Shown one piece after another: positions 28,670 through 37,713 of a DNA stretch of 64,000 bases. A model generated the notes under the pieces. That model was not told the origin of the DNA. It worked only from the letters and a program-made list of their open reading frames with translations, and did not search any database. A program made the translations under genes and the position numbers. The stretch comes from JAUZOB01 sp963692465 (GTDB lineage: Bacteria > Bacteroidota > Bacteroidia > Bacteroidales > Prolixibacteraceae): contig OY829943.1 of assembly GCA_963692465.1 (NCBI GenBank), forward strand, positions 2,852,001 through 2,916,000. Direction: 5' to 3'. Within the stretch, counting starts at the first letter, position 1; each line of letters starts with the position of its first letter.

Positions 28670-29550
28670 GAAAGGGTTTAATGAACGGATTTATACGACT
28701 GGCATTAGGTCTGACCTGCCTTTCATTGGGAAGCAGCTGTACCCGACGGGATTTGGAGATTCCACCCGTTAATGGTACGGTGAATATCTCTTTTGACTGG
28801 AAGAATTTATTGCCGGGAGAGAGTATTCCTTCCGGAATGAAACTTTATTTCTATAGCGGTGATGGCAACGTGATTACAAAAGAAAGCAATGATACCGGAT
28901 TTGATGGTGTTCTTCCTAATGGCATTTATCATGTACTGGTCTTTAACCGTGATGCCACAAACGTGGATTATCGCAATTTGAATAAGTATACGGATGCGGA
29001 GGTATATGTTCTGGCTCAGACTAAAGCTGTGAATTATCTTTTACAACCATTGCATGTGTATGGTATTGGATTGGATCGGATTACTGTATCCGGAGATGAA
29101 GATGTAACCCGAGTGATAGCCCCGGCTACGTTTGCTCGAAAAGTGAACATTCGGATTATTGTTACAGGACAGAGATCGGCCATTGCTTCTTGTTTTGCTA
29201 AACTCGACGGTATTGCCTCCGGTGTCAATATTGCGACCGGATTGGTTGATCAATCCGGAATGGGAAGCATTTTGTTTGAACCTACTGCCACTGTTGACGG
29301 ATTTGAATCTGTCGTTCGTCTTTTCGGAAGAGTCGTTTCCGAGGCGAATGCCCTGACTGTGGTTTTTTATTATCGAAGCGGGGAAAGTCAGACGTTGAAT
29401 GTTGACATTTCATCAGCATTGAAGGATATAAACACAGAGGTTGTTGAGGTTGCAATCAAAGTGAATTTTGAAGTGACAACAACATCCGGAGGATTTAAAA
29501 CAACCCTAAATGACTGGAGTTCAGAAACCAGACAAGTAACAGCTGAATAG
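28666..29550 (+). CDS. DUF5119-domain lipoprotein of the fimbrial locus
   Basis: This is a 294-residue lipoprotein (lipobox LGSSC near residue 25). The opening of the mature protein (TRRDLEIPPVNGTVNISFDWKN, split) and the ELL/YFYSGDG, FDGVLPNGIYHVLVFN and PLHVYGIG stretches fit the DUF5119 family found beside fimbrillins. Its fold is probably a pair of beta-sandwich domains like those of pilus anchor proteins (Mfa2-type). That similarity is inferred. It overlaps the DUF3575 gene by 4 bp, so the two are translationally coupled. Confidence 0.78.
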   Translation: MRKGLMNGFIRLALGLTCLSLGSSCTRRDLEIPPVNGTVNISFDWKNLLPGESIPSGMKLYFYSGDGNVITKESNDTGFDGVLPNGIYHVLVFNRDATNVDYRNLNKYTDAEVYVLAQTKAVNYLLQPLHVYGIGLDRITVSGDEDVTRVIAPATFARKVNIRIIVTGQRSAIASCFAKLDGIASGVNIATGLVDQSGMGSILFEPTATVDGFESVVRLFGRVVSEANALTVVFYYRSGESQTLNVDISSALKDINTEVVEVAIKVNFEVTTTSGGFKTTLNDWSSETRQVTAE

Positions 29551-29557
29551 TAGAGAT

Positions 29558-30397
29558 ATGGTTAAAAGGAACGGTATATTCGTCATTCTGGTGGTCTTGT
29601 TATCGGCCTGCACTGGAGAACAGAATCAGATTCTATCTCCAGAAGCGGTGCTTTCATTGCATGGGGATATCCCGGAAATTGTCACCAAATCTTCCACCTA
29701 TCTGCCGGGGTCGACCCAGACTGGTGTGTATGCAATGGAGACGGGGAGCAGTGCTACAACGCCGGCAACGACTTCGTTAAGAAATGTGCTTTATACTGCG
29801 ACTGAAAACGGAGGAGATTTTACTTCTGCTTCACCTATTGTACTTGAGAGTGCTAAAAGTTATCAGGTCTGTGCTTATGCTCCCTATCAGAGTATTGTTA
29901 GTAATCCCGTTGCCGTGTCATTTTCTCATGGAACTGATCTGTTATACGCGGCACCGGCAAAGGTCGTGATAGCAGGAACTACCGCTTCGTCCACACTTAC
30001 ATTCGAACATAAAATGGCTCAGATCAGGTTTATCCTGACCTCCGGAACGGGAGAGTCAGCACTTACAGGAGCAACGTTTAAGGTGACCGGATTTTACGCC
30101 TCCTGCACATTGAATCTGGTTGATGGGACTATCACTCCTGTACAAGGAGCGGGTGCAACAGTCACAACGACAGATCAGCTGGTCTGTTTTGTCCCGGATA
30201 CTCAGCCGATGACGCTGAATATAACAGTGACAACTACGAATGGGCGGTGTTATGCGGGAAGTATCTCACGAATATTTTCGGCATCGTATTCCTATAACTA
30301 TACGATGATGATAAACAATACGGAATTAGAAGTTTTCGGTCAGATTATAGACTGGATTCCGGTAACAGGAGGTAGCATTTCTATCACCGGAGAGTGA
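29558..30397 (+). CDS. fimbrillin-family lipoprotein
   Basis: This is a 279-residue fimbrillin-like lipoprotein. Cys18 follows VVLLSA, and Thr43-Lys44-Ser45 occupies the expected maturation site, with Lys in place of Arg. SYQVCAYAPYQSIVSNPVAVSF and FEHKMAQIRFILTSG correspond to the fimbrillin core strands. It resembles the next gene closely in layout (YAPYQS-V-S-P-AV-F-HGTD), so the two are paralogues. It lies 7 bp after the DUF5119 gene in the same operon. Confidence 0.82.
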   Translation: MVKRNGIFVILVVLLSACTGEQNQILSPEAVLSLHGDIPEIVTKSSTYLPGSTQTGVYAMETGSSATTPATTSLRNVLYTATENGGDFTSASPIVLESAKSYQVCAYAPYQSIVSNPVAVSFSHGTDLLYAAPAKVVIAGTTASSTLTFEHKMAQIRFILTSGTGESALTGATFKVTGFYASCTLNLVDGTITPVQGAGATVTTTDQLVCFVPDTQPMTLNITVTTTNGRCYAGSISRIFSASYSYNYTMMINNTELEVFGQIIDWIPVTGGSISITGE

Positions 30398-30425
30398 TGA
30401 AAAACGTGTTATAAAAAAGATAAAG

Positions 30426-31292
30426 ATGAAGAAAATAAGTATGTACATTCTGCTTGTTACGCTGTTGATGAATTGTTCAAAAGATCCATCTGTTGAAAAG
30501 TCAGTTGCATCTTTGAAGCTTTCCGCTACTTGTTCCGGAATCGTAACTAAATCAACATCTGTCTTGCCGTCAGATTTGTCTGTCGGAATTTATGTGACAG
30601 CCAAAGATGCACTATTGAGTGCTGCACCATTTAGTAACCGAAAATATATATCAGGAGACTCTGGCGGACTGACCAGTGATCAGAATATCGATCTGATCAT
30701 TGGAAACAGCTACGATATCTATGCATATGCTCCTTATCAGAGTGTTGTGAGTGACCCGACTGCTGTTGCTTTTAATCATGGAACAGATGTATTGTGGACA
30801 CCTAAATACACGCTTGCCGGTGTAACGGCGACTAACAATACAGCGACTCTTGCTTTTGCCCATCGTGCAGCACAGATCTCATTTAATGTGGTGTTTGCTG
30901 ATGATTTCAGTGCTGGGAGCAAAGTGATCACCTCTTCCTCTACCATTCAGGTAAGTGGATTTTACTCTCATGGAGTACTTAATGCCTCTAATGGAGTGTT
31001 TACTCCTTCTGGTAGTGCAGATGCTTCACTTAGTGGAATAGGAACGGGAGCAACCGGTGCTATGACCTTGGGAGTCGGAGCTACTTGCTTTGTTCCTGCT
31101 TCCGAACCGATGACGCTTAATGTCAAAGTGATCCACGAAGGAAGGACGTACAACGGAACGATCACCGATACATTCTCCGCAGGAAGCTCTTATAACTATA
31201 CTGTTACATTAAGCGGTCACTCACCGGTACCGGGCATCAGCGGTACTCTTACAGACTGGACTTTTGTTTCAGATTCCATTTCACTTCAATAG
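30426..31292 (+). CDS. fimbrillin-family lipoprotein
   Basis: This is a 288-residue paralogue of the preceding fimbrillin. The lipobox gives Cys17 (TLLMNC) and Thr41-Lys42-Ser43 marks the possible maturation site. The mature protein carries YDIYAYAPYQSVVSDPTAV and AFAHRAAQISFNVVF, and the C-terminal strand TLTDWTFVSDSISL could serve as the donor strand in pilus polymerisation. It stands fourth in the operon that starts with DUF3575. Confidence 0.82.
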   Translation: MKKISMYILLVTLLMNCSKDPSVEKSVASLKLSATCSGIVTKSTSVLPSDLSVGIYVTAKDALLSAAPFSNRKYISGDSGGLTSDQNIDLIIGNSYDIYAYAPYQSVVSDPTAVAFNHGTDVLWTPKYTLAGVTATNNTATLAFAHRAAQISFNVVFADDFSAGSKVITSSSTIQVSGFYSHGVLNASNGVFTPSGSADASLSGIGTGATGAMTLGVGATCFVPASEPMTLNVKVIHEGRTYNGTITDTFSAGSSYNYTVTLSGHSPVPGISGTLTDWTFVSDSISLQ

Positions 31293-31316
31293 TAATTAAA
31301 AGAAAAATCAATAATT

Positions 31317-32315
31317 ATGAAGAAGTTGTTTATGCTGGCAGGCATTGCCTGCCTATTACTGACAAGTTGCTCGAAAGAAGATACTCCTTCTGTTTCTCCT
31401 GTTGAGAAGAAAGAGTTAGGAGTATCTGCCAGCATCAGCGGGACTGCTAATACCCGTTCATTGATCAATGCGTTTGCCAATAACGATCGGATCGGGGTGT
31501 TTATTACTGGAATTGGCTATGCACAAAACGTTGTTGCTTACACTTTTAATGGTAGTGCAACATGGGTTTCTCCTTCAGATGTTGCAAGTAAGATCTTATT
31601 ATCCGAAAATGTCGCTACTGTTTATGGCTTTTATCCCGCGGATGCTGTTACCGGCACATTATCGAATACCGATGCAAATACAATCAATATTTCACTTTCA
31701 GCCAGTAAAGATTTTTACGATACGAATCAGGGGGATTACATGTATGCTACATCTACAACACAGACTACAGGTTCTTCTCCTCCAACGTATACGCAACAGG
31801 CAACGGCATTGAATACGGCTAATAGTGTGAATTTGTATCTTCATCATGCATTGACCAAACTAACATTTGTCGTCAACAAAGGTGAGCATTACAAAGGTCT
31901 TGGAACACTGACAGAACTTAGTCTGTCATCGAAAACATCATCCGGCATTTTTGACGGGGGAGCAGGAACGATGGCTGTAAAAGATGGGACCTTAGTTTTC
32001 ACGGGAGGTAAAGGGACTTCAATTACATTTACAGGTTCGGCTGTTATTAATGATTATAGCATTACTTCTTCTACAACTCCCGTTGTTTATGGATTGGTGG
32101 CTCCCAGAACAGATAATACCAACATTACGTTGACACTTACCATCGATGGCAAAATAATGAGTGTGGACTTACCTGCTGCATCTCCGGCTGACAGATGGAA
32201 TGTCGGTACGGATTATACTTATACCATCACGGTGAACGGTACGGATCTGGTTGTGAGTTCTGTTGTTATCTTGCCGTGGACAGAGGTTTCTGGTGGTAGT
32301 ACTATTTTAGACTAA
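31317..32315 (+). CDS. fimbrillin-family lipoprotein
   Basis: This is a 332-residue fimbrillin. It has lipobox Cys18 (LLLTSC), acidic Lys-Glu-Asp after the Cys, and Thr46-Arg47-Ser48 at the maturation position. LSENVATVYGFYPADAV and LYLHHALTKLTFVVNKG are fimbrillin core strands, and DLVVSSVVILPWTEVSGGS is the C-terminal strand. It starts 24 bp after the previous stop and is followed 12 bp later by the fused long fimbrillin, repeating the short-long pairing of the first unit. Confidence 0.84.
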   Translation: MKKLFMLAGIACLLLTSCSKEDTPSVSPVEKKELGVSASISGTANTRSLINAFANNDRIGVFITGIGYAQNVVAYTFNGSATWVSPSDVASKILLSENVATVYGFYPADAVTGTLSNTDANTINISLSASKDFYDTNQGDYMYATSTTQTTGSSPPTYTQQATALNTANSVNLYLHHALTKLTFVVNKGEHYKGLGTLTELSLSSKTSSGIFDGGAGTMAVKDGTLVFTGGKGTSITFTGSAVINDYSITSSTTPVVYGLVAPRTDNTNITLTLTIDGKIMSVDLPAASPADRWNVGTDYTYTITVNGTDLVVSSVVILPWTEVSGGSTILD

Positions 32316-32327
32316 GAGGAAGAAACA

Positions 32328-34193
32328 ATGAGAAGAATATTGGTATTGGCTATACTTGCATCGTTTTTATTCAGTTGTTCAGAAGATGATGTTCTGATGA
32401 ATAACGGAGGATTAACTCCTTTGTCAATATCATCGGTCTCGCTTTCGGTCGCTGCAAACAAGAGTGACCCTGTAATAGTCCCTAATTGTATTGGTCTGTT
32501 CTTGTTAGCTAATCCCACGAATGGGTATGCTACTCTGAATGATGCGGAGTATGATAATCTTAACAATTCAGGTTGGAATGCTAAATCAACGACTATCGGT
32601 TTGAACAATAATCAGGCGACCGTTTGTGCATATTCTCCTTTCGGTGCAAGTGATATTAATGTCTGTACTAATCCGAAGAATGTTATGCTGATTTCAAAAG
32701 GGTATATAGCTGGTGAGGATTTGTGCTATGCAACGAGTAATGTGACGCCTTTGAATGCGAAGGCTTCTTCTGTTGGTTTTACGATGAGTCATGCTTATTC
32801 CCGAATTACTTTTATTCTTACACGGGATGCAGCGTATTCAGGGGCGGGAGCGGTTTCTCAGATTCAAATAACTAATCCGGGGATATTAAGTACTTCTACA
32901 TTGGATATTACCACCGGAACATATGGTGCAGGAGTTCCGGGGACAGTGAGTTATAATCCGGGGATTTCAGGTATAGCCTCAGGAGCATCAATGAATACCA
33001 GTGTATTAATGGTTCCTGTTACTACTGCGATGAATGGAAATATGAATCTTGCCTGTATGGTGGATGGTCAGACAATGAAGGCTGATCTTCCGGTCGTTGC
33101 TAATAATCTGACAACCCTTGATGCCGGGAAGAACTATCAGGTTGCGGTGTCTTTACGGTATTCTCCCGAATCGAATTGTTACATGGTCAGACCCAATGGG
33201 ACGGTGTATATTCCGGTTAGTCGCGCTAATACAGGAGCTATTGCTGCCGGACTGCCGGCTCCGATTTCTAATGCAACAAACTGGACTGCCGGTCTTCTTT
33301 GGACGGACAATGTCAATGTATTAAATCCGAATGGGGTCGTTGCGTCTATTGTTCCGGATCAGGGTACCCCAAGTGGACCTTCCGGGCATATTAAAGTCTC
33401 GGCCGGCAGTGCAACGGGAAATGCTGTTGTTTATGTTAAAGTTGACAATGATATTGTTTGGAGCTGGCATATTTGGGTGACGGATTATGATCCGAATACG
33501 AATAATAACGGGACGACTTATACATACAATAATGGGGCTGGTCCTTTTACTTTCATGGACCGGAACCTTGGAGCAATTTCGGCTAATCCTGCGTCATTAA
33601 CAATGCCAGGGATGTATTATCAGTGGGGAAGAAAGGACCCTTTCCCCGGCCCAGAATCAATCTTCGCTCAAACGGATTTAGCTATTTATAATTCGTCAGG
33701 ACCAACGATGGTAGATAAAAAGCCTGTCAGTGTAATTAGTAATCTATCGAATGCTATTAAAAATCCGCAGACATTTTATTTCAGTAATAATTATTTGTGT
33801 GATTGGTATACTAATTCTTTTGATTCTCATAATCAGAATGATGCATTGTGGGGAGGGGCTAACATGGTTGCTTCTTCTAAAACGGTTTTTGATCCATGTC
33901 CTCTTGGTTGGCGTGTGCCATCGTGGAGTAATAATATATCGCCATGGGATAATTTAACTTCTTTGGGAATTAATAATGATTATGTGTGGACAACGGTTGG
34001 TTATTACCTTGCTATTGGTTTTCGGAATAACACTGATGGGAATATTGGAGGTGTAGGCTCATCAGGCGGCTACTGGTCTGCATCTGTTAAAGATGTATCT
34101 GCATATAATTTATTCTATACGAATGGTCTGTTGATCCCTTTTACCATAAATTACCGTGCAGTTGGTTTTGGTGTGCGATGTGTTAAAAACTGA
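32328..34193 (+). CDS. fimbrillin-like lipoprotein fused to a Fibrobacter major paralogous domain
   Basis: This 621-residue protein is built like the long fimbrillin of the first unit. It has lipobox Cys17 (FLFSC) followed by Ser-Glu-Asp-Asp, Asn44-Lys45-Ser46 at the maturation position, and fimbrillin strands GLNNNQATVCAYSPFG and VGFTMSHAYSRITFIL. From about residue 290 comes a C-terminal paralogous domain: SNCYMVRPNGTVYIPVSRA, FTFMDRNLGAIS, YQWGRKDPFPGP, FDPCPLGWRVPSW and RCVKN at the end. It is the last gene of the operon that begins at 27326. It is probably a tip or adhesive subunit. Confidence 0.82.
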   Translation: MRRILVLAILASFLFSCSEDDVLMNNGGLTPLSISSVSLSVAANKSDPVIVPNCIGLFLLANPTNGYATLNDAEYDNLNNSGWNAKSTTIGLNNNQATVCAYSPFGASDINVCTNPKNVMLISKGYIAGEDLCYATSNVTPLNAKASSVGFTMSHAYSRITFILTRDAAYSGAGAVSQIQITNPGILSTSTLDITTGTYGAGVPGTVSYNPGISGIASGASMNTSVLMVPVTTAMNGNMNLACMVDGQTMKADLPVVANNLTTLDAGKNYQVAVSLRYSPESNCYMVRPNGTVYIPVSRANTGAIAAGLPAPISNATNWTAGLLWTDNVNVLNPNGVVASIVPDQGTPSGPSGHIKVSAGSATGNAVVYVKVDNDIVWSWHIWVTDYDPNTNNNGTTYTYNNGAGPFTFMDRNLGAISANPASLTMPGMYYQWGRKDPFPGPESIFAQTDLAIYNSSGPTMVDKKPVSVISNLSNAIKNPQTFYFSNNYLCDWYTNSFDSHNQNDALWGGANMVASSKTVFDPCPLGWRVPSWSNNISPWDNLTSLGINNDYVWTTVGYYLAIGFRNNTDGNIGGVGSSGGYWSASVKDVSAYNLFYTNGLLIPFTINYRAVGFGVRCVKN

Positions 34194-34219
34194 TTTCAAA
34201 ACACTTTTTCTAAGGGCTC

Positions 34220-34391
34220 TTTGTGTAATAAAACAAGCCTTTTACCCATTTAAACAATCTTTTCATGTAATAAATGCAGCTATTGGTGGATGCAATTTAT
34301 GTGTTGGTGGACGTAAATATGATGTTAGTGGAAATTATGCTATTCGCCATATGAAAATCAGGAAATGGTCACTGATATATTGGTAATATTG
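34220..34391 (+). promoter_or_regulatory. array C: 21-bp-phased direct repeats plus -7-like box, upstream of the third fimbrillin unit
   Basis: Units begin at 34262 (TTCATGTAAT), 34283 (TTGGTGGATG), 34304 (TTGGTGGACG) and 34325 (TTAGTGGAAA), each exactly 21 bp apart. A further in-phase unit lies two periods upstream at 34220 (TTTGTGTAAT). A -7-like TAATATTG begins at 34384, 59 bp after the last unit. The segment between last repeat and box also resembles that of array A (an ATGAAA..AAAATCA.GAAA-like stretch). No -33 TTG is present. The downstream gene starts at 34459. Confidence 0.72.
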
Positions 34392-34458
34392 CGCCCATAA
34401 GTTCAGTTTATTCTGGAGGCTTATTATATCGTAGAATAAAAAGTAAAAAAAACTATAC

Positions 34459-35373
34459 ATGAAAAGAATTTTGATTTTTGCAGCTCTTGCTGCTTTGCTT
34501 GCCAGTTGTTCGCAAGATGAATTGCAGACTCCTGCAAATAAGAATTTAACCCCACTGGGCGTTTCTTCAGCCTCTCTTGCTGCTGTTATTACCAAAAGTG
34601 GTGATTTCCAAAACAATTCAGCAATTGGAGTATTGTTGAGTGGTAATGGCGCATATAATTATACTGCCTTATGCTCTAAATATAATTACTCGGATGATAC
34701 ATGGTCGAAAGATCCATCAGCAGGTCAAATTTATTTAAATAATAATCCTGCTAATATTTATGCATATTATCCATATAGTGATGATATTAATAACTCTACG
34801 AATTGGACATCAATTCCTCTTACATCAAGCATATATGCTGATGCGAAAGACTTGTGTTATGGTTCAGGAGTAGCTGATGACAACAATGCTCAGCCTATTA
34901 GTAGTCAACATGCTTCTGCTAAATTTCAAATGAATAGAGCTTATTCCAGTATAACAATTAATCTTACGAAGGAGAATTATACAGGGAACGGGAAAGTTAC
35001 TGTCGTTTCTATTAATAATGCTTTTGCTTCCGGTAAAATAGATTTAACAACAGGAACAGTTAGTTCTCAGAGTAACGGCATAGTTCCTGTCTTTTCTACT
35101 TCTGATGCTGCTGCTACTATAGATGCTACTACCGGTTATAGTTGGCATGTATTAATGGTACCGGCAACAGCAGCAAATAAAGTAACCCCATCAATTTCTT
35201 TCACAATAGATGGTGTGACTCTGACGACTAATAGTTTGAATATTGATTTAGTTGCAGGAACTAATTATAAGGTTAGTGTGAAATTAAGTGGACATGAGCT
35301 TGCTGTTAGTTCTGTTACATTAACTCCGTGGACAGATGCATCATCTGTAGTGAATGGCGGAATAATTAAATAA
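34459..35373 (+). CDS. fimbrillin-family lipoprotein
   Basis: This is a 304-residue fimbrillin, first gene of the third unit. It has lipobox Cys17 (LLASC), acidic Gln-Asp-Glu after the Cys, and Thr45-Lys46-Ser47 as the candidate maturation site. IYLNNNPANIYAYYPYSDD and AKFQMNRAYSSITINLTKE are core strands closely matching the fimbrillin at 24126, and LAVSSVTLTPWTDASS is the C-terminal strand. Codon use is more AT-rich than in its neighbours. Confidence 0.84.
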   Translation: MKRILIFAALAALLASCSQDELQTPANKNLTPLGVSSASLAAVITKSGDFQNNSAIGVLLSGNGAYNYTALCSKYNYSDDTWSKDPSAGQIYLNNNPANIYAYYPYSDDINNSTNWTSIPLTSSIYADAKDLCYGSGVADDNNAQPISSQHASAKFQMNRAYSSITINLTKENYTGNGKVTVVSINNAFASGKIDLTTGTVSSQSNGIVPVFSTSDAAATIDATTGYSWHVLMVPATAANKVTPSISFTIDGVTLTTNSLNIDLVAGTNYKVSVKLSGHELAVSSVTLTPWTDASSVVNGGIIK

Positions 35374-35433
35374 ATTTTAAAGAATAAATAATAAGGAGAG
35401 GCAATCTGTGTCTAACGACATAGAGTGTGTTCT

Positions 35434-37293
35434 ATGAAAAAAATAAAGATTCTATTTGTTGTTTTGGTGCTTTTTATGCTGGGGGGATGTTCCTACATGG
35501 AATATCCGGGAGAGAACGTAAAGACGGGGCCAACCTTGTCTGTCTCATCAGCATCTGTTGTCGCAACGACAGGAGGGACCAGAACAACAAATACTATTTC
35601 CGAAGGAAGTATGGGAATCTTTCGATTGCTAACAAAGGGGTATTTTGCCCAAAATAATGTTCAGTATGATTGTATAGGTGCTGAATGGATTAAAAACACA
35701 GAGGATATTTATTTAAATAATAACCCGGCTACAGTCTGTGCTTATTATCCTTATAATTCTTCAATAACAGATCCTTCTTCTGTTCCTTTATCTTCCCAAA
35801 AATATGATGCCACAGTAGATCTTTGTTATGGCAAGGGGGCGCAAAATCCATCAAATTCTGCCAGTAATGTTTCCTTTAACATGGAGCATGCTTATGCCCG
35901 AATGACCTTTAATATTACCCGAAGTCCGAATTATAACGGAACCGGTTTAATCACTGATATCAGCATCTCAAATGATGGGCTTAAAAAGTCCGGTTTTTTG
36001 AATATAACTGATGGAAGTTATACTTCCGAAACGAATGGTGCCGTTGTTTTTGATCCGGGAATTAAATCAATTGATGCGGGAACAACTGTTTCTGCAAGCG
36101 TCTTATTGCTTCCGGTTGCGGGCCTAAGTGGAAGTTTATCTTTCTCTTTTAATGTTGACGGGGTGCCGAAGAATGTGGTTCTGGATGCGGCTTCGAATGG
36201 TTTGACTACATTGCAAGCAGGGTATAATTATCAGATTAACTTTTCACTGGGGGCCTCTTTGGTCGAATCGAATTGTTATATTGTGAAGCCAGGCGGGACT
36301 GTTTGTATTCCAATTAGCCAGGCTAATAGGGGTTGGAAAGATGCTAAACTTGGAACAGCCATAGCACCTGGGGCGAACTGGACTGCTGATTTATTATGGA
36401 CGGATAATTCAAATGGATTAAATGCTGTTGGTGCGGTTCAGTCGGTAATGCCTAATGTGAACGGAGGGTATATAACGGTTAAAGCAGGTAGTGCATCTGG
36501 TAATGCGGTGGTTGAGGTTAAGAATTCTTCCGGAGTGACCGTTTGGAGTTGGCATATTTGGGTGACGGATTATGATCCTAATACTAATACGAATGGAACA
36601 ACCTATCCATATAATGGGCTAACTTTTATGGATAGGAACTTGGGAGCAACTTCAACCAGTCAGAAGAATCGATCTGCTTTTGGTTTACTATATCAATGGG
36701 GGCGTAAAGATCCTTTCCCGGGGCCAAAGGCTACAAGTGGAACGACCTTCTTATCTATTTTCGATGCTAAAGGAAAAACGACTAAAATGCAGAAAATGAG
36801 TATTAGCAGTTCAGATGAAAATAATTTGCAAGGTTCCGTTAATAACCCGTTGATGTTTTATTATGGAGCATCCGATTGGTTCTCAAAAACAAGTAGTACC
36901 CATAATGATGACTTGTGGGGCGGTGCTGACTCTTCTACCCCTTCTTCTAAAACAGTATATGATCCTTGTCCAGTGGGGTGGCGCGTTCCTGCATGGGATG
37001 GCAGTTCTCCATGGCAAGGATTGAGTATTGGTAGTTCTGCCTGGAGCTATGGCTATCTTTTTCCGTCTTTGGGTTATTACCCGTCTGCCGGATATATAAC
37101 CAGCTCTGGAAACTTGACTGCCGTAGGAAATAGCAGTAGTACAGGTAGAGGAGAATATTGGACTGCAACAATAAGTCCAAGCTCAAGTTCAAAAGCATAT
37201 AGTCTGGAAATTAAAAAAAGCAGTACGAGTGTAAGTGTTTCTACATCCAAGAGTCGTGCCACAGGGCAAAGTGTTCGTTGCGTAAAAGAGTAA
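35434..37293 (+). CDS. fimbrillin-like lipoprotein fused to a Fibrobacter major paralogous domain
   Basis: This 619-residue protein is the third fused fimbrillin. It has lipobox Cys19 (MLGGC), Thr49-Arg50-Thr51 at the maturation position, DIYLNNNPATVCAYYPYN and VSFNMEHAYARMTFNITR. The paralogous domain begins near residue 285 (SNCYIVKPGGTVCIPISQA) and includes LTFMDRNLGATS, YQWGRKDPFPGP, DPCPVGWRVPAW and a terminal RCVKE. The start is taken at ATG 35434; an upstream in-frame GTG would add only three residues. The same TGTTCTATG context surrounds the start of the 25175 gene, a sign that the short-long pairs were duplicated as units. Confidence 0.82.
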   Translation: MKKIKILFVVLVLFMLGGCSYMEYPGENVKTGPTLSVSSASVVATTGGTRTTNTISEGSMGIFRLLTKGYFAQNNVQYDCIGAEWIKNTEDIYLNNNPATVCAYYPYNSSITDPSSVPLSSQKYDATVDLCYGKGAQNPSNSASNVSFNMEHAYARMTFNITRSPNYNGTGLITDISISNDGLKKSGFLNITDGSYTSETNGAVVFDPGIKSIDAGTTVSASVLLLPVAGLSGSLSFSFNVDGVPKNVVLDAASNGLTTLQAGYNYQINFSLGASLVESNCYIVKPGGTVCIPISQANRGWKDAKLGTAIAPGANWTADLLWTDNSNGLNAVGAVQSVMPNVNGGYITVKAGSASGNAVVEVKNSSGVTVWSWHIWVTDYDPNTNTNGTTYPYNGLTFMDRNLGATSTSQKNRSAFGLLYQWGRKDPFPGPKATSGTTFLSIFDAKGKTTKMQKMSISSSDENNLQGSVNNPLMFYYGASDWFSKTSSTHNDDLWGGADSSTPSSKTVYDPCPVGWRVPAWDGSSPWQGLSIGSSAWSYGYLFPSLGYYPSAGYITSSGNLTAVGNSSSTGRGEYWTATISPSSSSKAYSLEIKKSSTSVSVSTSKSRATGQSVRCVKE

Positions 37294-37713
37294 TAATAAG
37301 TCTACATTTCATTGCGTAAATCTTTATAGATGGCATTCCTTTGCCTAATTTCTATATCTATAATTCCTTAAATAACAAGTAGAATAAACCGTTTTTGTCC
37401 CGCAATTAAATAACTTTAACGAACGACCTTCACGTTCTTCTTCCCGAAGTATCGAAAGACGGTCTTCTGTCGTGAATTTTCTTCTTGTTATTATTCCCAA
37501 ATTTAATTAGACCTAATTTGTTTTTCAAATTCTGTCCATCTATTTCGGAGGTTAATACACTCGGACAGAAAGGCCTTTGTTTTTTGATGAGTTTGTTCTT
37601 GCTGTATTTTCGGCAAGATTCAATGAAGTGCAGGCACTCAAACAGTATTAGTTCATTGCTGGTCTGTTGGCGCTTTGTTGTCGGAACGCAGCAAAGGAAG
37701 AGCGTAGAAATAG
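37294..37713. other. gene-free stretch after the fimbrial cluster
   Basis: This is AT-rich intergenic DNA. An open frame starting near 37485 reads as low-complexity Phe/Leu/Cys sequence and ends in the translated 11-bp repeats; I do not think it is a gene. No phased TTNRTG array like those before the fimbrial units is present. Confidence 0.5.
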
